Assembly: GCF_039539345.1 (NCBI RefSeq)
Contig: NZ_BAABCY010000012.1
Coordinates: 15,349 to 79,348, forward strand
Source: Snuella lapsa
GTDB lineage: Bacteria > Bacteroidota > Bacteroidia > Flavobacteriales > Flavobacteriaceae
Direction: 5' to 3'
DNA length: 64,000 bases
Positions 17,304-26,668 of the stretch are shown here, piece by piece (within the stretch, counting starts at the first letter, position 1; every line of letters starts with the position of its first letter). A model generated the notes under the pieces. The model had not been told where the DNA came from, did no database searches, and saw only the letters and a list, made by a program, of their open reading frames with translations. A program made the translations under genes and the position numbers.

Positions 17304-19061
17304 CTATTTTACAGCTAATTTGTTGAGAACAGCTTTAGCTTCCTGTAATAAACCTTCTAAATCTTCAGGCTTTTCTGTGATATTGAATTGGGCAACTATT
17401 TCGTTTAAATAACCTAAGGTATCCAAATCGTTTTTAGCTGTAAGCTCTTCTCTAAGAATTCTAATCTTTTCAGCATCTTGAATCCCTTCTCTTAAAGTTT
17501 CAAAACGAATGGAGCTGCGATTATCAGGGTACACAATGTAAGTGTCTCCCGCAGGCCATGCTCTAAAACGGGAGTCTTGCAAAGGATTTTCTACCCAGCT
17601 GTTATACGCCCAACGTAAGAAACCGTCAAAATCGGCTGCAATCGTATACCATCCTATAAAGACACCTTCTGCTGGTTCTGAAAACGTAAAGGTATTTGGA
17701 AATTTATCTGAACAACACACATAATGGGTACTTACATAACCATTAGCACGTCTTTCAACCAGGTCTTCTTCATCTACGGGGTGCCCAAAAGCGGCAGACA
17801 TGTCCTTTAGCTCATTAGGATAAAGCTTATAGCTCTTATGATTATCGGCGAAAGACACCCCAAATTCCGGCGCATGCTCATTAAGCAATTCCAACATGGC
17901 CTTCATCTCTTCAGGACCTCGCTCATCCATCGCTATTCTTGTGATGCCATCCCATCCTTTTTCTTGGACATGCGCTTTAAATTGCTTTAAAAACGGAATC
18001 CATAAGGCCTCGTATTCTGGTGTTCCCGGAGGGGCTTTTATCTTGATTTCTTTATTCTCGGCCTCATCGAAATAATAAAACTCATTACCCCAAGGCACCA
18101 TGGAGTAACAACTTATCTGTTTTTTAATACCAAGATCCATCATGAACTGCACCCAATTATCAAAAACAGTAAAATCGTATTCCCAAGTACCGTCTTTTTT
18201 CTTTTTCCATCCTATCATAGCATCGAACGGATCGAAGGTTTGTCCGCCCCAGGGGCGCTTATTCAGCGATACGGTGATTACTTTTTGACCGGCATCGGCA
18301 AGACGTTTCATCAACGGCTTTAACAAATCCCAGTGTGCTTGCGACCAAGGCTCAACATTGTGAAACCGTGATACTGCATAAGGATTTTGCCATAAATCTA
18401 AATGAAACTTCCAATCGGAAGCTGACGGCAATACTTTATCAACAACATTTAAGGTCATTTCGAATTCCTTTGCTTCTTGTCCTTCTATATTTAAAGTAAT
18501 CTTGCTTTTATATGCTCCCGCTTCAGTACTTGCAGGCACGTTCACGGTAATCCATAACGGACGTGTTTCTTTTGCTTTTACAGCATAGGAGGCCACCGTA
18601 TCCAATGCATCTGCTGCAAGAGAGGCAGCAAAGTCTTCGGGTTTTCTATAACCACAACCACCTGCAAACTCATCGGTAATAACATATTTAACAAAACGCA
18701 ACTGAGCGGCATCAGAAGGAATGGTTGCACCACTTTCAGATTTAAAATCTGAAATTTCCGCACTAACCTTTGTTATTGAATCCTTAGTCCATAACACCAA
18801 TTGTCCTGAAACTCGCTCACCTTTCCAGGCCTCGGCACTTAGAGAGCCAACCTCTTTTACATCAGGAATAATGCTTTTTACAAAACGCTTATTTACAGAT
18901 ACAGCTGACGCCTGTAATCCGCTTGGAAGCTCCTCCCAATTTTGGGATTCACTTGGAGATGGGTCTTGTGGTTCTTCATAGGTCTGACTTACAACAACTT
19001 CTTTTTGTTGATGGCAACTTACCAAAAAGCACAACAACACGATTGAAAAAATAGTCCTCAT
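17304..19061 (-). CDS. GH123-type beta-N-acetylgalactosaminidase-like lipoprotein (DUF4091)
   Basis: This 585-residue lipoprotein (lipobox Cys16) matches the GH123/DUF4091 plan: an N-terminal beta domain (about 45-210) and a TIM-barrel-like catalytic domain. The Asp-Glu pair used in the substrate-assisted mechanism of this family is visible as Asp379-Glu380 in RIAMDERG. The C-terminal part has FLRWAYNSW and the WPAGDTYIVYP motif. GH123 enzymes remove beta-linked GalNAc from glycolipid or glycan ends. It is the last gene of a three-gene operon with a sulfatase and a GH20 enzyme (26-base gaps), implying a sulfated N-acetylhexosamine glycan. The exact linkage is not readable. Confidence 0.82.
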   Translation of the reverse strand: MRTIFSIVLLCFLVSCHQQKEVVVSQTYEEPQDPSPSESQNWEELPSGLQASAVSVNKRFVKSIIPDVKEVGSLSAEAWKGERVSGQLVLWTKDSITKVSAEISDFKSESGATIPSDAAQLRFVKYVITDEFAGGCGYRKPEDFAASLAADALDTVASYAVKAKETRPLWITVNVPASTEAGAYKSKITLNIEGQEAKEFEMTLNVVDKVLPSASDWKFHLDLWQNPYAVSRFHNVEPWSQAHWDLLKPLMKRLADAGQKVITVSLNKRPWGGQTFDPFDAMIGWKKKKDGTWEYDFTVFDNWVQFMMDLGIKKQISCYSMVPWGNEFYYFDEAENKEIKIKAPPGTPEYEALWIPFLKQFKAHVQEKGWDGITRIAMDERGPEEMKAMLELLNEHAPEFGVSFADNHKSYKLYPNELKDMSAAFGHPVDEEDLVERRANGYVSTHYVCCSDKFPNTFTFSEPAEGVFIGWYTIAADFDGFLRWAYNSWVENPLQDSRFRAWPAGDTYIVYPDNRSSIRFETLREGIQDAEKIRILREELTAKNDLDTLGYLNEIVAQFNITEKPEDLEGLLQEAKAVLNKLAVK

Positions 19062-19087
19062 ATGTTTTATATTTACTTAACGTTTAA

Positions 19088-20671
19088 TTATTTTATCTGG
19101 TTAATTACTATTTCTGCATCCGGCCAAGGCACCTGTTTATCGGTTTCTTTATTGGATGGCATTTGGGCATCTACACTTCGCAAATAACTCCCCAACTCCT
19201 CAGCCAAAGCTTTAAGTCTTTCCTTTTCACTCCTAGCCAAATTAGTGGTTTCCCCTATATCTTCAGCGATATTAAATAGCTCGAAGCGACTATCAAGATG
19301 ATAATAAATTAATTTCCAATCACCTTTACGAATAGTACTGGAAGCCCCTATACCCGGTCCTGATGGCCCCCATTCGTTTGGATAGTGCCAAAATAAGGCT
19401 CTATCTGTATTTTTTACACTTTCACCTTTTAATACATCCTTAAAACTTAGTCCGTCTATTTTTTGAACGGCATTATAATTTTCAACACCTGCCAAATCTA
19501 AAATGGTCGGATAAAAGTCTTCAATAATGACCTGCTTATCGGTAACCGTATTTGGTTTTACCTTATTTGGCCATTTTACCAGCATTGGCTCTCGAATACC
19601 ACCTTCGTAGGCCGAACCTTTACCACTATTTAAAGGTTTATTATGGGTATTAGGTTCACCGCCTCTTGCATGTACGCTCAAACCACCGTTATCCGACATA
19701 AATAAAATAACTGTATTCTCGTCCAGATTATTCTTTTCAAGATAATCCATAATATCGCCTAAACTCTTGTCCATACCTTCTACCATAGAGGCATATTTAG
19801 CTTCCTTTGGGTCTAACCCTGCATCCAAATATTTTTTCTCAAATCTATTGTCAGCATAAAGCGGCGTATGTACTGCATAATGAGCCATATACAAAAAGAA
19901 AGGTTTTTTAGCTACTACTGCACTATCCACAGCCAGTATAGCTTCCTTAGTTAGCGCTTCAGTTAAAAATATATCTTTACCGTGATATTTTTCCAAACCT
20001 GGCACAGCCCATACTTCCTTTCCTTTTTTACCATTTCCAAAATTTTCTATTCCCAGATAACTTTCTGGAGCACCAGCGGCATGTCCCGCTATATTTACAT
20101 CAAATCCAATATTCTTAGGGTCTTCTGCAGGCGTTCCAATAGCGCCAAAATGCGCTTTACCAGTATGAATTGTAAAATAACCTGCGTCTTGTAATAATTT
20201 TGGCAATGGGGTAACATATACCGCATTTTCAATATCTGGTGTCGGACTCATACCATTAACATTCCATCTTGGGAATTTCAATTTTTTATGGTTTGCTTCC
20301 ATTGGCTGCAGCATATCTTTCTTAAGCGTCCAATTGGTTACTCTATGCCTGGCAGCATTCATGCCTGTCATTAAACTAACCCGCGTTGGTGAGCACACAG
20401 ACGTGGCATAGGCCTGCGTAAACTTCATGCCTTCACGAGCAAGACGCTCCATGTTAGGTGTTATATAACGCTCATTAAAGGGTGTTTTCTCCGTCCAAAA
20501 CGGTACTGAGGTATCTTGCCAGCCCATATCATCAACCAAAAACAAAACGATGTTTGGTTGTTCATTAACTACTGTATTTCCTTGTTCCTCTGCCTTAGTC
20601 TCTTTCTGTTTACAGGAGAAAATGGTGAAGCAAATAACAACAACACTTATTACTTTATATATAGTATTCAT
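19088..20671 (-). CDS. Type I sulfatase, lipoprotein
   Basis: This 527-residue formylglycine-dependent sulfatase has lipobox Cys20, metal-binding Asp47-Asp48 (VDDMG) and the active-site motif CSPTR at 93-97, where Cys93 is the residue converted to formylglycine. It also has the MSDNGG metal motif and a GSAYEGGIREPM block typical of the S1 family. It lies between GH20 and GH123 genes and probably removes sulfate from N-acetylhexosamine units so these can act. The S1 subfamily was not determined. Confidence 0.88.
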   Translation of the reverse strand: MNTIYKVISVVVICFTIFSCKQKETKAEEQGNTVVNEQPNIVLFLVDDMGWQDTSVPFWTEKTPFNERYITPNMERLAREGMKFTQAYATSVCSPTRVSLMTGMNAARHRVTNWTLKKDMLQPMEANHKKLKFPRWNVNGMSPTPDIENAVYVTPLPKLLQDAGYFTIHTGKAHFGAIGTPAEDPKNIGFDVNIAGHAAGAPESYLGIENFGNGKKGKEVWAVPGLEKYHGKDIFLTEALTKEAILAVDSAVVAKKPFFLYMAHYAVHTPLYADNRFEKKYLDAGLDPKEAKYASMVEGMDKSLGDIMDYLEKNNLDENTVILFMSDNGGLSVHARGGEPNTHNKPLNSGKGSAYEGGIREPMLVKWPNKVKPNTVTDKQVIIEDFYPTILDLAGVENYNAVQKIDGLSFKDVLKGESVKNTDRALFWHYPNEWGPSGPGIGASSTIRKGDWKLIYYHLDSRFELFNIAEDIGETTNLARSEKERLKALAEELGSYLRSVDAQMPSNKETDKQVPWPDAEIVINQIK

Positions 20672-20697
20672 AACTTACATTATTTGCAGTTACATGC

Positions 20698-22371
20698 TTA
20701 CTCTAACACTTTCGCATAGTTAATTCCTAAATCGTCCCAACGGGTTTGTAATTTTTTCAAAGCCACTTTAAAACTCTCAAAGTCTTTATTTTCTGAGGTT
20801 GTCCAACCTACTTCCGCATAAGCAGCAATTCTCGGGAATGTTTGACGTTCTACATCTTTATTGGTAGGTGTCCATTCACTCCACATTTGACATCCCAACC
20901 CATAAATATTTTTATGGTACTGAGATTCCAATCCTTTTGGTATGGGATCAAAACTATAAGCCTTTTCTAAACTTATATTCTTATAACCATAATCCAAATA
21001 TGTATTACTATGTAATGAATTTACAATATCGTATCCTTTTTTGGCTGCTTCTGTAGCAAGTTCTAAGTTTCCTTTCCAGAAATGAACAACTACATTCTTG
21101 GCCAACTCGGTTTCCGCCTCTTTATCGTCCTTCTTTTCTTCAAATCCTTTATGAATGTTGATTCCCATAATCTCATTCCATCCCATCATTCTTCTTCCAT
21201 TTTCTTCTATGAACTTTGAAATCTTATTGGTAAAGGCAATCTGTAGATCGGCAGGCGTGTTAATACCATTATCCTTCATGTATTGTTGTACATGTTTTGA
21301 TTCTTCCCAGACTTTATAACCAACTTCGTCTCCACCAATATGAATAACTTTGGAAGGGAACAACTCGAACAACTCCTTTAGAACATCCTTTACAAACTGC
21401 TCTACTTCTGGTTTTGTTACATCGTAATTATCATAATGTCTTCCAAATTTCACAGGAACATCAATATCTACACCAGCTGTTCCCAACCAAGTATAAGCCG
21501 CGATAGCTGCACTGGAGTGCCCAGGCATTTCAAATTCTGGAACAACAGTAATGTTTCTTTCTGCCGCATAAGCGACAATATCCTTAACTTGCTCTTGTGT
21601 ATAAAAGCCTCCATGGGCTTCACCAGATGTTTTTCCACTTCCCCATGTTTCAATTTCACTATCAGTTCTAAAACCACCTACTTTTGTTAGTAAAGGATAC
21701 TTTTTAATCTCTATACGCCAACCTGCATCGTCTGTTAAATGCCAATGAAACACATTCATCTTTAACAAGGCCATCTGATCTAAAATCTGTTTAACAAATG
21801 CTTCACCGTGAAAATAACGTGATTCATCCAACATATAAGCGCGCCATTTAAAACGCGGTGCATCTTCTACACTAACACAAGGTACTAACCATTTTTTATC
21901 TCCTTCTCCAGATTCCTTGACTTCAGGTGTTAGCATTTGTTGTACAGATTGTACGCCATAGAAGTAACCCGCCGGATCACTGGCACTTATTGTAATTTGA
22001 TTTGGTGTTATGTCCAATCGGTATGCTTCCGATTGCAAGCCATCAACCTTCTTAAACACTACATTAGCAGATTCTCCCTCAACTAATTTCAACGTATTAC
22101 CAGTCTCTCCTCCAATTACATTAATTAAATGATTTGCTGCAATTTGCTGCTCTGCAGTTCCAACAGAAACAGTCGTTCCGTCCTTGAAAGCAAAAGAGAA
22201 CTCACCCAGAATTAAGTTTGCAGGCTTAGGGATTATAGTCACTTCAGACTGTTGAAATGTCCTGTTTTTTTCTGCACAGCTACTTATGGATATAACCAGC
22301 AAAAAAATGAAAAAAGAATAATAGCGCATAGTTTGTTTTTTTAGAAATTTATGTTTTGTGCTCGAACACAA
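20698..22371 (-). CDS. GH20 beta-N-acetylhexosaminidase, lipoprotein
   Basis: The open frame starts at 22371, but Met15 (22329) begins a clean lipoprotein signal (MRYYSFF...SSC), so 22329 is the likelier start. A GH20b N-terminal domain precedes the catalytic barrel, which has FHWHLTDDAGWRIEI and the catalytic Asp-Glu pair in HIGGDEVGYK (Asp348-Glu349 of the long reading). It hydrolyses terminal beta-GlcNAc or beta-GalNAc. It is the first gene of the GH20-sulfatase-GH123 operon. Length is normal for the family. Confidence 0.88.
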   Translation of the reverse strand: MCSSTKHKFLKKQTMRYYSFFIFLLVISISSCAEKNRTFQQSEVTIIPKPANLILGEFSFAFKDGTTVSVGTAEQQIAANHLINVIGGETGNTLKLVEGESANVVFKKVDGLQSEAYRLDITPNQITISASDPAGYFYGVQSVQQMLTPEVKESGEGDKKWLVPCVSVEDAPRFKWRAYMLDESRYFHGEAFVKQILDQMALLKMNVFHWHLTDDAGWRIEIKKYPLLTKVGGFRTDSEIETWGSGKTSGEAHGGFYTQEQVKDIVAYAAERNITVVPEFEMPGHSSAAIAAYTWLGTAGVDIDVPVKFGRHYDNYDVTKPEVEQFVKDVLKELFELFPSKVIHIGGDEVGYKVWEESKHVQQYMKDNGINTPADLQIAFTNKISKFIEENGRRMMGWNEIMGINIHKGFEEKKDDKEAETELAKNVVVHFWKGNLELATEAAKKGYDIVNSLHSNTYLDYGYKNISLEKAYSFDPIPKGLESQYHKNIYGLGCQMWSEWTPTNKDVERQTFPRIAAYAEVGWTTSENKDFESFKVALKKLQTRWDDLGINYAKVLE

Positions 22372-22372
22372 A
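22355..22372. promoter_or_regulatory. Small inverted repeat upstream of GH20
   Basis: TTTGTG (22355-22360), loop CTCGAA, CACAAA (22367-22372) form a perfect 6-bp palindrome 26 bases upstream of the likely GH20 start. It could be an operator or a 5' UTR hairpin. No second copy was noticed. Confidence 0.3.
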
Positions 22373-22437
22373 CTTATTGGTTAATTAGTTAGAATACAAA
22401 TTAATTTTATAAATAATTAAATTATAATGTAAAAAAC

Positions 22438-22466
22438 AAAGGAGAAGAATACATATCCCCTCCTTT
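22438..22466 (-). terminator. Hairpin terminator after purU
   Basis: AAAGGAG (22438-22444) and CTCCTTT (22460-22466) form a perfect 7-bp stem. On the minus strand the stem is followed by GTTTTTT. It stands 31 bases after the purU stop and ends the leftward N-methyl-glycine operon. Confidence 0.75.
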
Positions 22467-22496
22467 ATAAATTACAACCTATATGATTATTTAAAT

Positions 22497-23354
22497 TTAT
22501 GTTTCTGGAAATACGATGGCTTTATTTCCATCTACAATAACCTGATTGTTCAAATGGAATTTAACTGCCTTGGACAAAACCATGGTTTCTATATCGGCAC
22601 CTATACTCTTTAAAGCACCAACTGTAGACTCATGGGTTACGCGCTCTACATCTTGTTCAATAATTGGCCCTTCATCTAAATCTTCTGTCGCATAATGTGC
22701 TGTAGCCCCTATTAGTTTCACCCCTCGCTCATAAGCTCGCATGTAGGGGTTGGCTCCCTGAAACGCGGGTAAAAATGAATGGTGTATATTAATGATCTTA
22801 AACGGGTAATGCTCAATAAAATTAGACGTTAATATTTGCATATATCTGGCCATAACAATTAAATCAATCTTATTTTTATCAAACAAATCGATTAAATCCT
22901 TTTCTTGTTGAAGTCTAGTCTCATTAGAAACAGGTGCATAATAAAAAGGTATACCGAACATTTCAGCTACTGGCCTGAGCTTTTCATGATTACTCACTAC
23001 CATAACAACCTCACAAGGTAACATTCCTTCTTTGTATTTAGACAACAAATCGTAAAGATTATGACTGGTATGTGAAACCATAATAGCAACCTTCTGGATT
23101 TTATCTCCATAATCGATTTTCCACTCCATGCTAAAATCTTTAGACAGCTTTTCGAACTTTTCTTCTAAATCCTTAGTTATCTGCCGATTGGTCGCAATAC
23201 AAATACGCATAAAGAATTTTTTTTCTTTTACGTTTGTATATTGCTGCAAGCTAATGATGTTATAACCTTCACCGAAGAAAAATCCAGTTAACGTAGCTAT
23301 AATACCTTCTTGATCAGGACACTTTATTAAGAAAGTGACAGTTTTTTGATCCAT
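22497..23354 (-). CDS. purU: Formyltetrahydrofolate deformylase
   Basis: This 285-residue protein has an N-terminal ACT domain (about 5-80) and a formyl-transferase-fold catalytic domain. The catalytic set is visible as Asn189 and His191 in NIHHSFLPAF, and Asp227 in ATEDLDEGP. It cleaves 10-formyl-THF to formate and THF. As the last gene after dimethylglycine/sarcosine dehydrogenase, ETF and an Fe-S oxidoreductase, it would regenerate THF from one-carbon units released by N-demethylation. The gap to the upstream gene is 29 bases. Confidence 0.93.
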   Translation of the reverse strand: MDQKTVTFLIKCPDQEGIIATLTGFFFGEGYNIISLQQYTNVKEKKFFMRICIATNRQITKDLEEKFEKLSKDFSMEWKIDYGDKIQKVAIMVSHTSHNLYDLLSKYKEGMLPCEVVMVVSNHEKLRPVAEMFGIPFYYAPVSNETRLQQEKDLIDLFDKNKIDLIVMARYMQILTSNFIEHYPFKIINIHHSFLPAFQGANPYMRAYERGVKLIGATAHYATEDLDEGPIIEQDVERVTHESTVGALKSIGADIETMVLSKAVKFHLNNQVIVDGNKAIVFPET

Positions 23355-23383
23355 TTCATTAAATTTTGATTGTTATAGTTTGT

Positions 23384-25480
23384 TTATTGCTCCTTCTCCT
23401 TTGGGGCATCAATTGCTTGTGCCAGTATCTCCGAGATATCCTTGACTTTTACCTCACTTGTCTTTGCTGCAACGCCGTCGGTCATCATGGTGAGACAAAA
23501 TGGACAGGATACTGCCACCGTTTTTGCCTTTGTGTCCAACAATTCCTTAACACGGCTTCTTCCTATACGTTCGTCGGGTTCATCATCAAACCACATACGA
23601 CCACCCCCTGCTCCACAACAGGATGATTGACACCCGCTTCTGGCAACTTCCTTCAACGCCTTTTTGCCTGCAGCTGCTTCAATAAGGCCTCGTGGTTCGC
23701 TTTCTATGCCATTAACCCGAGCCAAATAACAAGGATCATGGTACGTAATGGATCCATCGTCTTTAATAGCTGCTTTGGCATCAACTTTAAGTTTTCCTTT
23801 ATCTATAAGTTTAGACAAGAACTGTGTATGATGCAACACTTTATAATCGCCTCCAAACTGAGGATAATCTTTACTTAATGAGTTTAAACAATGTGGACAA
23901 TGTGTAATGATGGTTTTCACCTTATATTTTTGCAACACGGTTATATTTTGCTCGGCTGATTCCTGGAACAAAAATTCGTCTCCCATTCTGCGGGCAAATT
24001 CACCCGTACAACGTTCCTCTGGTCCAAGCGTTGCATAATTCACGCCTGATAAATCCAAAAGCTTTACAACAGCATGTGCCACTTTTTGGATGCGACGATC
24101 GTAGGATGCTGAACACCCTATCCAATACAATACTTCAAATTCAGGATTAGATTGTACTGTTGGTACATTAAGGCCTTCAGCCCAATTGAAGCGTTCGCGT
24201 ACAGGTAGCCCCCAAGGGTTTCCAGATCGCTGCACCTTTTGTAATGATGCCGCCGGTGGACCACTAAGTGCCCCCTCGCCTATTAAAAAACGGCGCATAT
24301 CGGTAATAATACTGACGGGACTTACATCCAACGGACACACTTCATGACAGGCATTACAGGTCGTACAACTCCAAAGTGTTTCTGCCTTTATGATATCACC
24401 ATGTAGTTTTGGTGCTGCAAGTAATGCTTGGTCTTCCATTTCATCCCGACCATGCTTTCTGGCATCCAAAACCAATGGTGCAACCGTATTAAAGTGACTT
24501 CTGATGTCCTGAACCACATCACGTGGCGAAAGTGGCTTACCGGCCTCCGTTGCCGGACAGGCATCGGTACACCGTCCACAAGCCACGCAGGCGTCAAGTG
24601 ACAATAATTGTCTTTGGGAGAAATCCTGAATATTTTCAACACCTACTTTTCCAGTCTCTTCAAGTTCTTCCAAGGTAACTGGAACCATATCACCGGGTTC
24701 CCGTCTAACCAAACAAAGATTCCAGGCTCCAGCTATAATGTGCAACAAGCGTGTAAATGGCAAGGATGCAATAAAAGTAAACACCATAAGACCATGCAAC
24801 CACCAGATCGTTAAATGCACAGTATCTACATTAGTTTCATTAACACCTAAAAAACGAAACACATGTGCATGCGCATTACCTACATAAGATAACCAAGGAT
24901 ACGCTGTATTTTCGCGAATTATACGCAATCCTTCAATCCAGTAACCCGACCATCCAATAAAAAATATGGCAGCTACCAGAAAAAAATCCGATTGGCGATA
25001 ACGCACGCTATCGCCACGCCCTTTTTGAAGCATTCGGACCAAAAACCACAAGGCACCAATGGTATAGATCAATCCAAAGGTATCCATAAAGATTTCATAG
25101 ACTACAAAATACAGCCCTTTATGGATTAGATTTTCACCTTCAGCTCCAAAAAGTAAATGCCCGTATTCCTCAACCGCTACCAAACACGTTCCAATAAAAA
25201 GAACCATAAAGCCAAAGAACATTAAGGCATGAAAGCGTCCTGCTTTCTTTTTACGCACACCACTTCTAACAGTTTTTTGAGTAAATACACGCTTAAAAAG
25301 TGCTTTTAAAGAGGCCTTCCAATCTATTTTTTCGCCCGTATCCTTACCAATGTCCCAGAGCTTTCTGCGTTTTAGAATACCATAAATCAAAATGCCCATA
25401 GCGGCAAAAGCACACAGATAAAAAAGCGCCTTTGAAATACTGTCTATATTACCATAAATTTCCCTTGATAACTCATTCAT
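23384..25480 (-). CDS. Membrane Fe-S oxidoreductase, DgcB-like ETF:quinone partner
   Basis: This 698-residue protein has about six N-terminal membrane helices of the NarI/HdrE-like type (to about residue 235), two 4Fe-4S motifs (CVACGRCTDACP and CTTCNACHEVCP), and two C-terminal CCG domains (first Cys GCSASYDRR and CPHCLNSL; second SGCQSSCCGAGGGRMW) of the heterodisulfide reductase D type. It resembles the DgcB protein of dimethylglycine catabolism. It probably takes electrons from the co-encoded ETF and passes them to membrane quinone, though direct oxidation of the dehydrogenase is an alternative. It is flanked by etfA and purU in one operon. Confidence 0.85.
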   Translation of the reverse strand: MNELSREIYGNIDSISKALFYLCAFAAMGILIYGILKRRKLWDIGKDTGEKIDWKASLKALFKRVFTQKTVRSGVRKKKAGRFHALMFFGFMVLFIGTCLVAVEEYGHLLFGAEGENLIHKGLYFVVYEIFMDTFGLIYTIGALWFLVRMLQKGRGDSVRYRQSDFFLVAAIFFIGWSGYWIEGLRIIRENTAYPWLSYVGNAHAHVFRFLGVNETNVDTVHLTIWWLHGLMVFTFIASLPFTRLLHIIAGAWNLCLVRREPGDMVPVTLEELEETGKVGVENIQDFSQRQLLSLDACVACGRCTDACPATEAGKPLSPRDVVQDIRSHFNTVAPLVLDARKHGRDEMEDQALLAAPKLHGDIIKAETLWSCTTCNACHEVCPLDVSPVSIITDMRRFLIGEGALSGPPAASLQKVQRSGNPWGLPVRERFNWAEGLNVPTVQSNPEFEVLYWIGCSASYDRRIQKVAHAVVKLLDLSGVNYATLGPEERCTGEFARRMGDEFLFQESAEQNITVLQKYKVKTIITHCPHCLNSLSKDYPQFGGDYKVLHHTQFLSKLIDKGKLKVDAKAAIKDDGSITYHDPCYLARVNGIESEPRGLIEAAAGKKALKEVARSGCQSSCCGAGGGRMWFDDEPDERIGRSRVKELLDTKAKTVAVSCPFCLTMMTDGVAAKTSEVKVKDISEILAQAIDAPKEKEQ

Positions 25481-25546
25481 CGTAAATCCGTAATTAATTT
25501 TGACACAAAACTTTATTATGTAATGGCATGTCCACTTAGATGTAAC

Positions 25547-26500
25547 CTAAAGCTTTTCGATCATTTCAGGAATGGCCTCATAAGCATCTGCTATCAATGC
25601 AAAATCTGCATAATCTAAAAGTGGTGCTTCTTCGTCGGTATTAATAGCGGCAATCACCTTCGAATTTTTCATTCCAGCCAGATGCTGAACAGCGCCCGAA
25701 ATACCAATCCCTAGATATAAATCCGGTGCAACTATCTTTCCTGTTTGTCCTACCTGATTTTCATTGGGCGCAATTCCGGCATCTACTGCCGCTCTTGAAC
25801 TTCCTGTACCACCGCCTACTTTATCGGCTAAACCACCTATGAGGCGTTCGTAATCTTCTGCGGTTTTAAAGGCACGACCACCTGATATAACAATAGCCGC
25901 TTCTGTAACATCCGGACGTGTACTTTGTTTGATGGAAACCGATTCGAATTGAATGGCCGACGGTAGTATGGAAACATCAATATCTAAAGCAGTGACCGTT
26001 GTTTCTTCAGAAGGTACGGCAGGCTCAAATGCCGATTGTAATGCCGTTACTATTACGGGTGCTCCATTAACAGCTACCCATGCCGCAACACCTCCTGCGT
26101 GCATGGTGCGCTTCCAGACCAATTTGCCATTGCGATTCTCACAGGCTATGGCATCGGTTACCATTGCGCCTCCTAATTGTGCTGCTGCACGTGCCACGCA
26201 ATCCTTTCCCTGTGTCGTAGATGCCGCAACAACAAGATCTGCTTCGCGCTGTTGCGCTATTAAAGCGATAGCTGCTCCGTAACGATCAGCTGTTGCATGC
26301 GCCAGAGTAGCATCGCTTAGCGTAAATGTTGGCGCATATGCTGACGCCGCCACTGCAGCGGCTTCAATATCATTACCAAGTATAGCGATTTCTATTTCTC
26401 CGTTTGCGGCTTCGGCTGCATTTTTAGCAAGCGTAATGGCACTTCGGCTGGCATGCCTTACATCATTTTCCTGAACTTCTGCTATAACTAAAATTTTCAT
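25547..26500 (-). CDS. etfA: Electron transfer flavoprotein alpha subunit
   Basis: This 317-residue protein has the ETF-alpha C-terminal FAD-binding domain: GGRAFKTAEDYE, GGGTGSSRAAVDAG, QVGQTGKIVAPDLYLGIGISG and AINTDEEAPLLDYADF. It forms a heterodimer with EtfB, encoded 168 bases upstream, and carries electrons from the flavin dehydrogenase to the membrane Fe-S oxidoreductase. The ATG at 26500 lies inside a leader hairpin that separates etfB from etfA, so the two subunits may not be made at a fixed ratio by simple coupling. Length is normal. Confidence 0.93.
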   Translation of the reverse strand: MKILVIAEVQENDVRHASRSAITLAKNAAEAANGEIEIAILGNDIEAAAVAASAYAPTFTLSDATLAHATADRYGAAIALIAQQREADLVVAASTTQGKDCVARAAAQLGGAMVTDAIACENRNGKLVWKRTMHAGGVAAWVAVNGAPVIVTALQSAFEPAVPSEETTVTALDIDVSILPSAIQFESVSIKQSTRPDVTEAAIVISGGRAFKTAEDYERLIGGLADKVGGGTGSSRAAVDAGIAPNENQVGQTGKIVAPDLYLGIGISGAVQHLAGMKNSKVIAAINTDEEAPLLDYADFALIADAYEAIPEMIEKL

Positions 26501-26640
26501 ACGTTTAAATTTTGATAATTCATTGATTTTATATTAATTATAAAATTGAGAACGTATGCAATCGCTACGCTCTCACATTAAAAATTTTAAACATTCCCTT
26601 TTGTGAAAAAATGCTTAAATTTTGTTAATGTTCGTTTCAT
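26498..26640 (-). promoter_or_regulatory. Leader with two competing hairpins; start codon of etfA in the stem
   Basis: On the plus strand CATACGTT (26498-26505) and AACGTATG (26551-26558) form a perfect 8-bp stem whose outer three bases are the etfA start codon. The same AACGTA segment can instead pair with the arm at 26566-26574 (GAGAACGTA with TACGCTCTC). This second stem needs a wobble that is G-U only in minus-strand RNA, which points to function in the mRNA. Further upstream a long stem joins 26576-26594 to 26611-26630, with conserved TTCACAAAAGG in or near the loop. A 17-codon frame opens the element. A close relative precedes the sulfatase start at 54574. Confidence 0.6.
26587..26640 (-). 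CDS. Possible 17-residue leader peptide upstream of etfA
   Basis: ATG at 26640 to TAA at 26587 reads MKRTLTKFKHFFTKGNV. The equivalent frame upstream of the sulfatase at 54574 reads MKRALRNFKNYFTKGNV: 12 of 17 identical, same length, and the differences include two silent third-position changes. The peptide is basic and aromatic, with no known family to me. Translating it would unfold the large upstream hairpin. It may be a real leader peptide or a by-product of a shared RNA element. Confidence 0.4.
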   Translation of the reverse strand: MKRTLTKFKHFFTKGNV

Positions 26641-26668
26641 CTATTCTGTATTATTATTTATATATCAA

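Noticed and set aside
25953..26282. 109-codon plus-strand open frame inside etfA
   Set aside because: It is Ala/Thr-rich only because it is the reverse of the Ala-rich etfA coding sequence.
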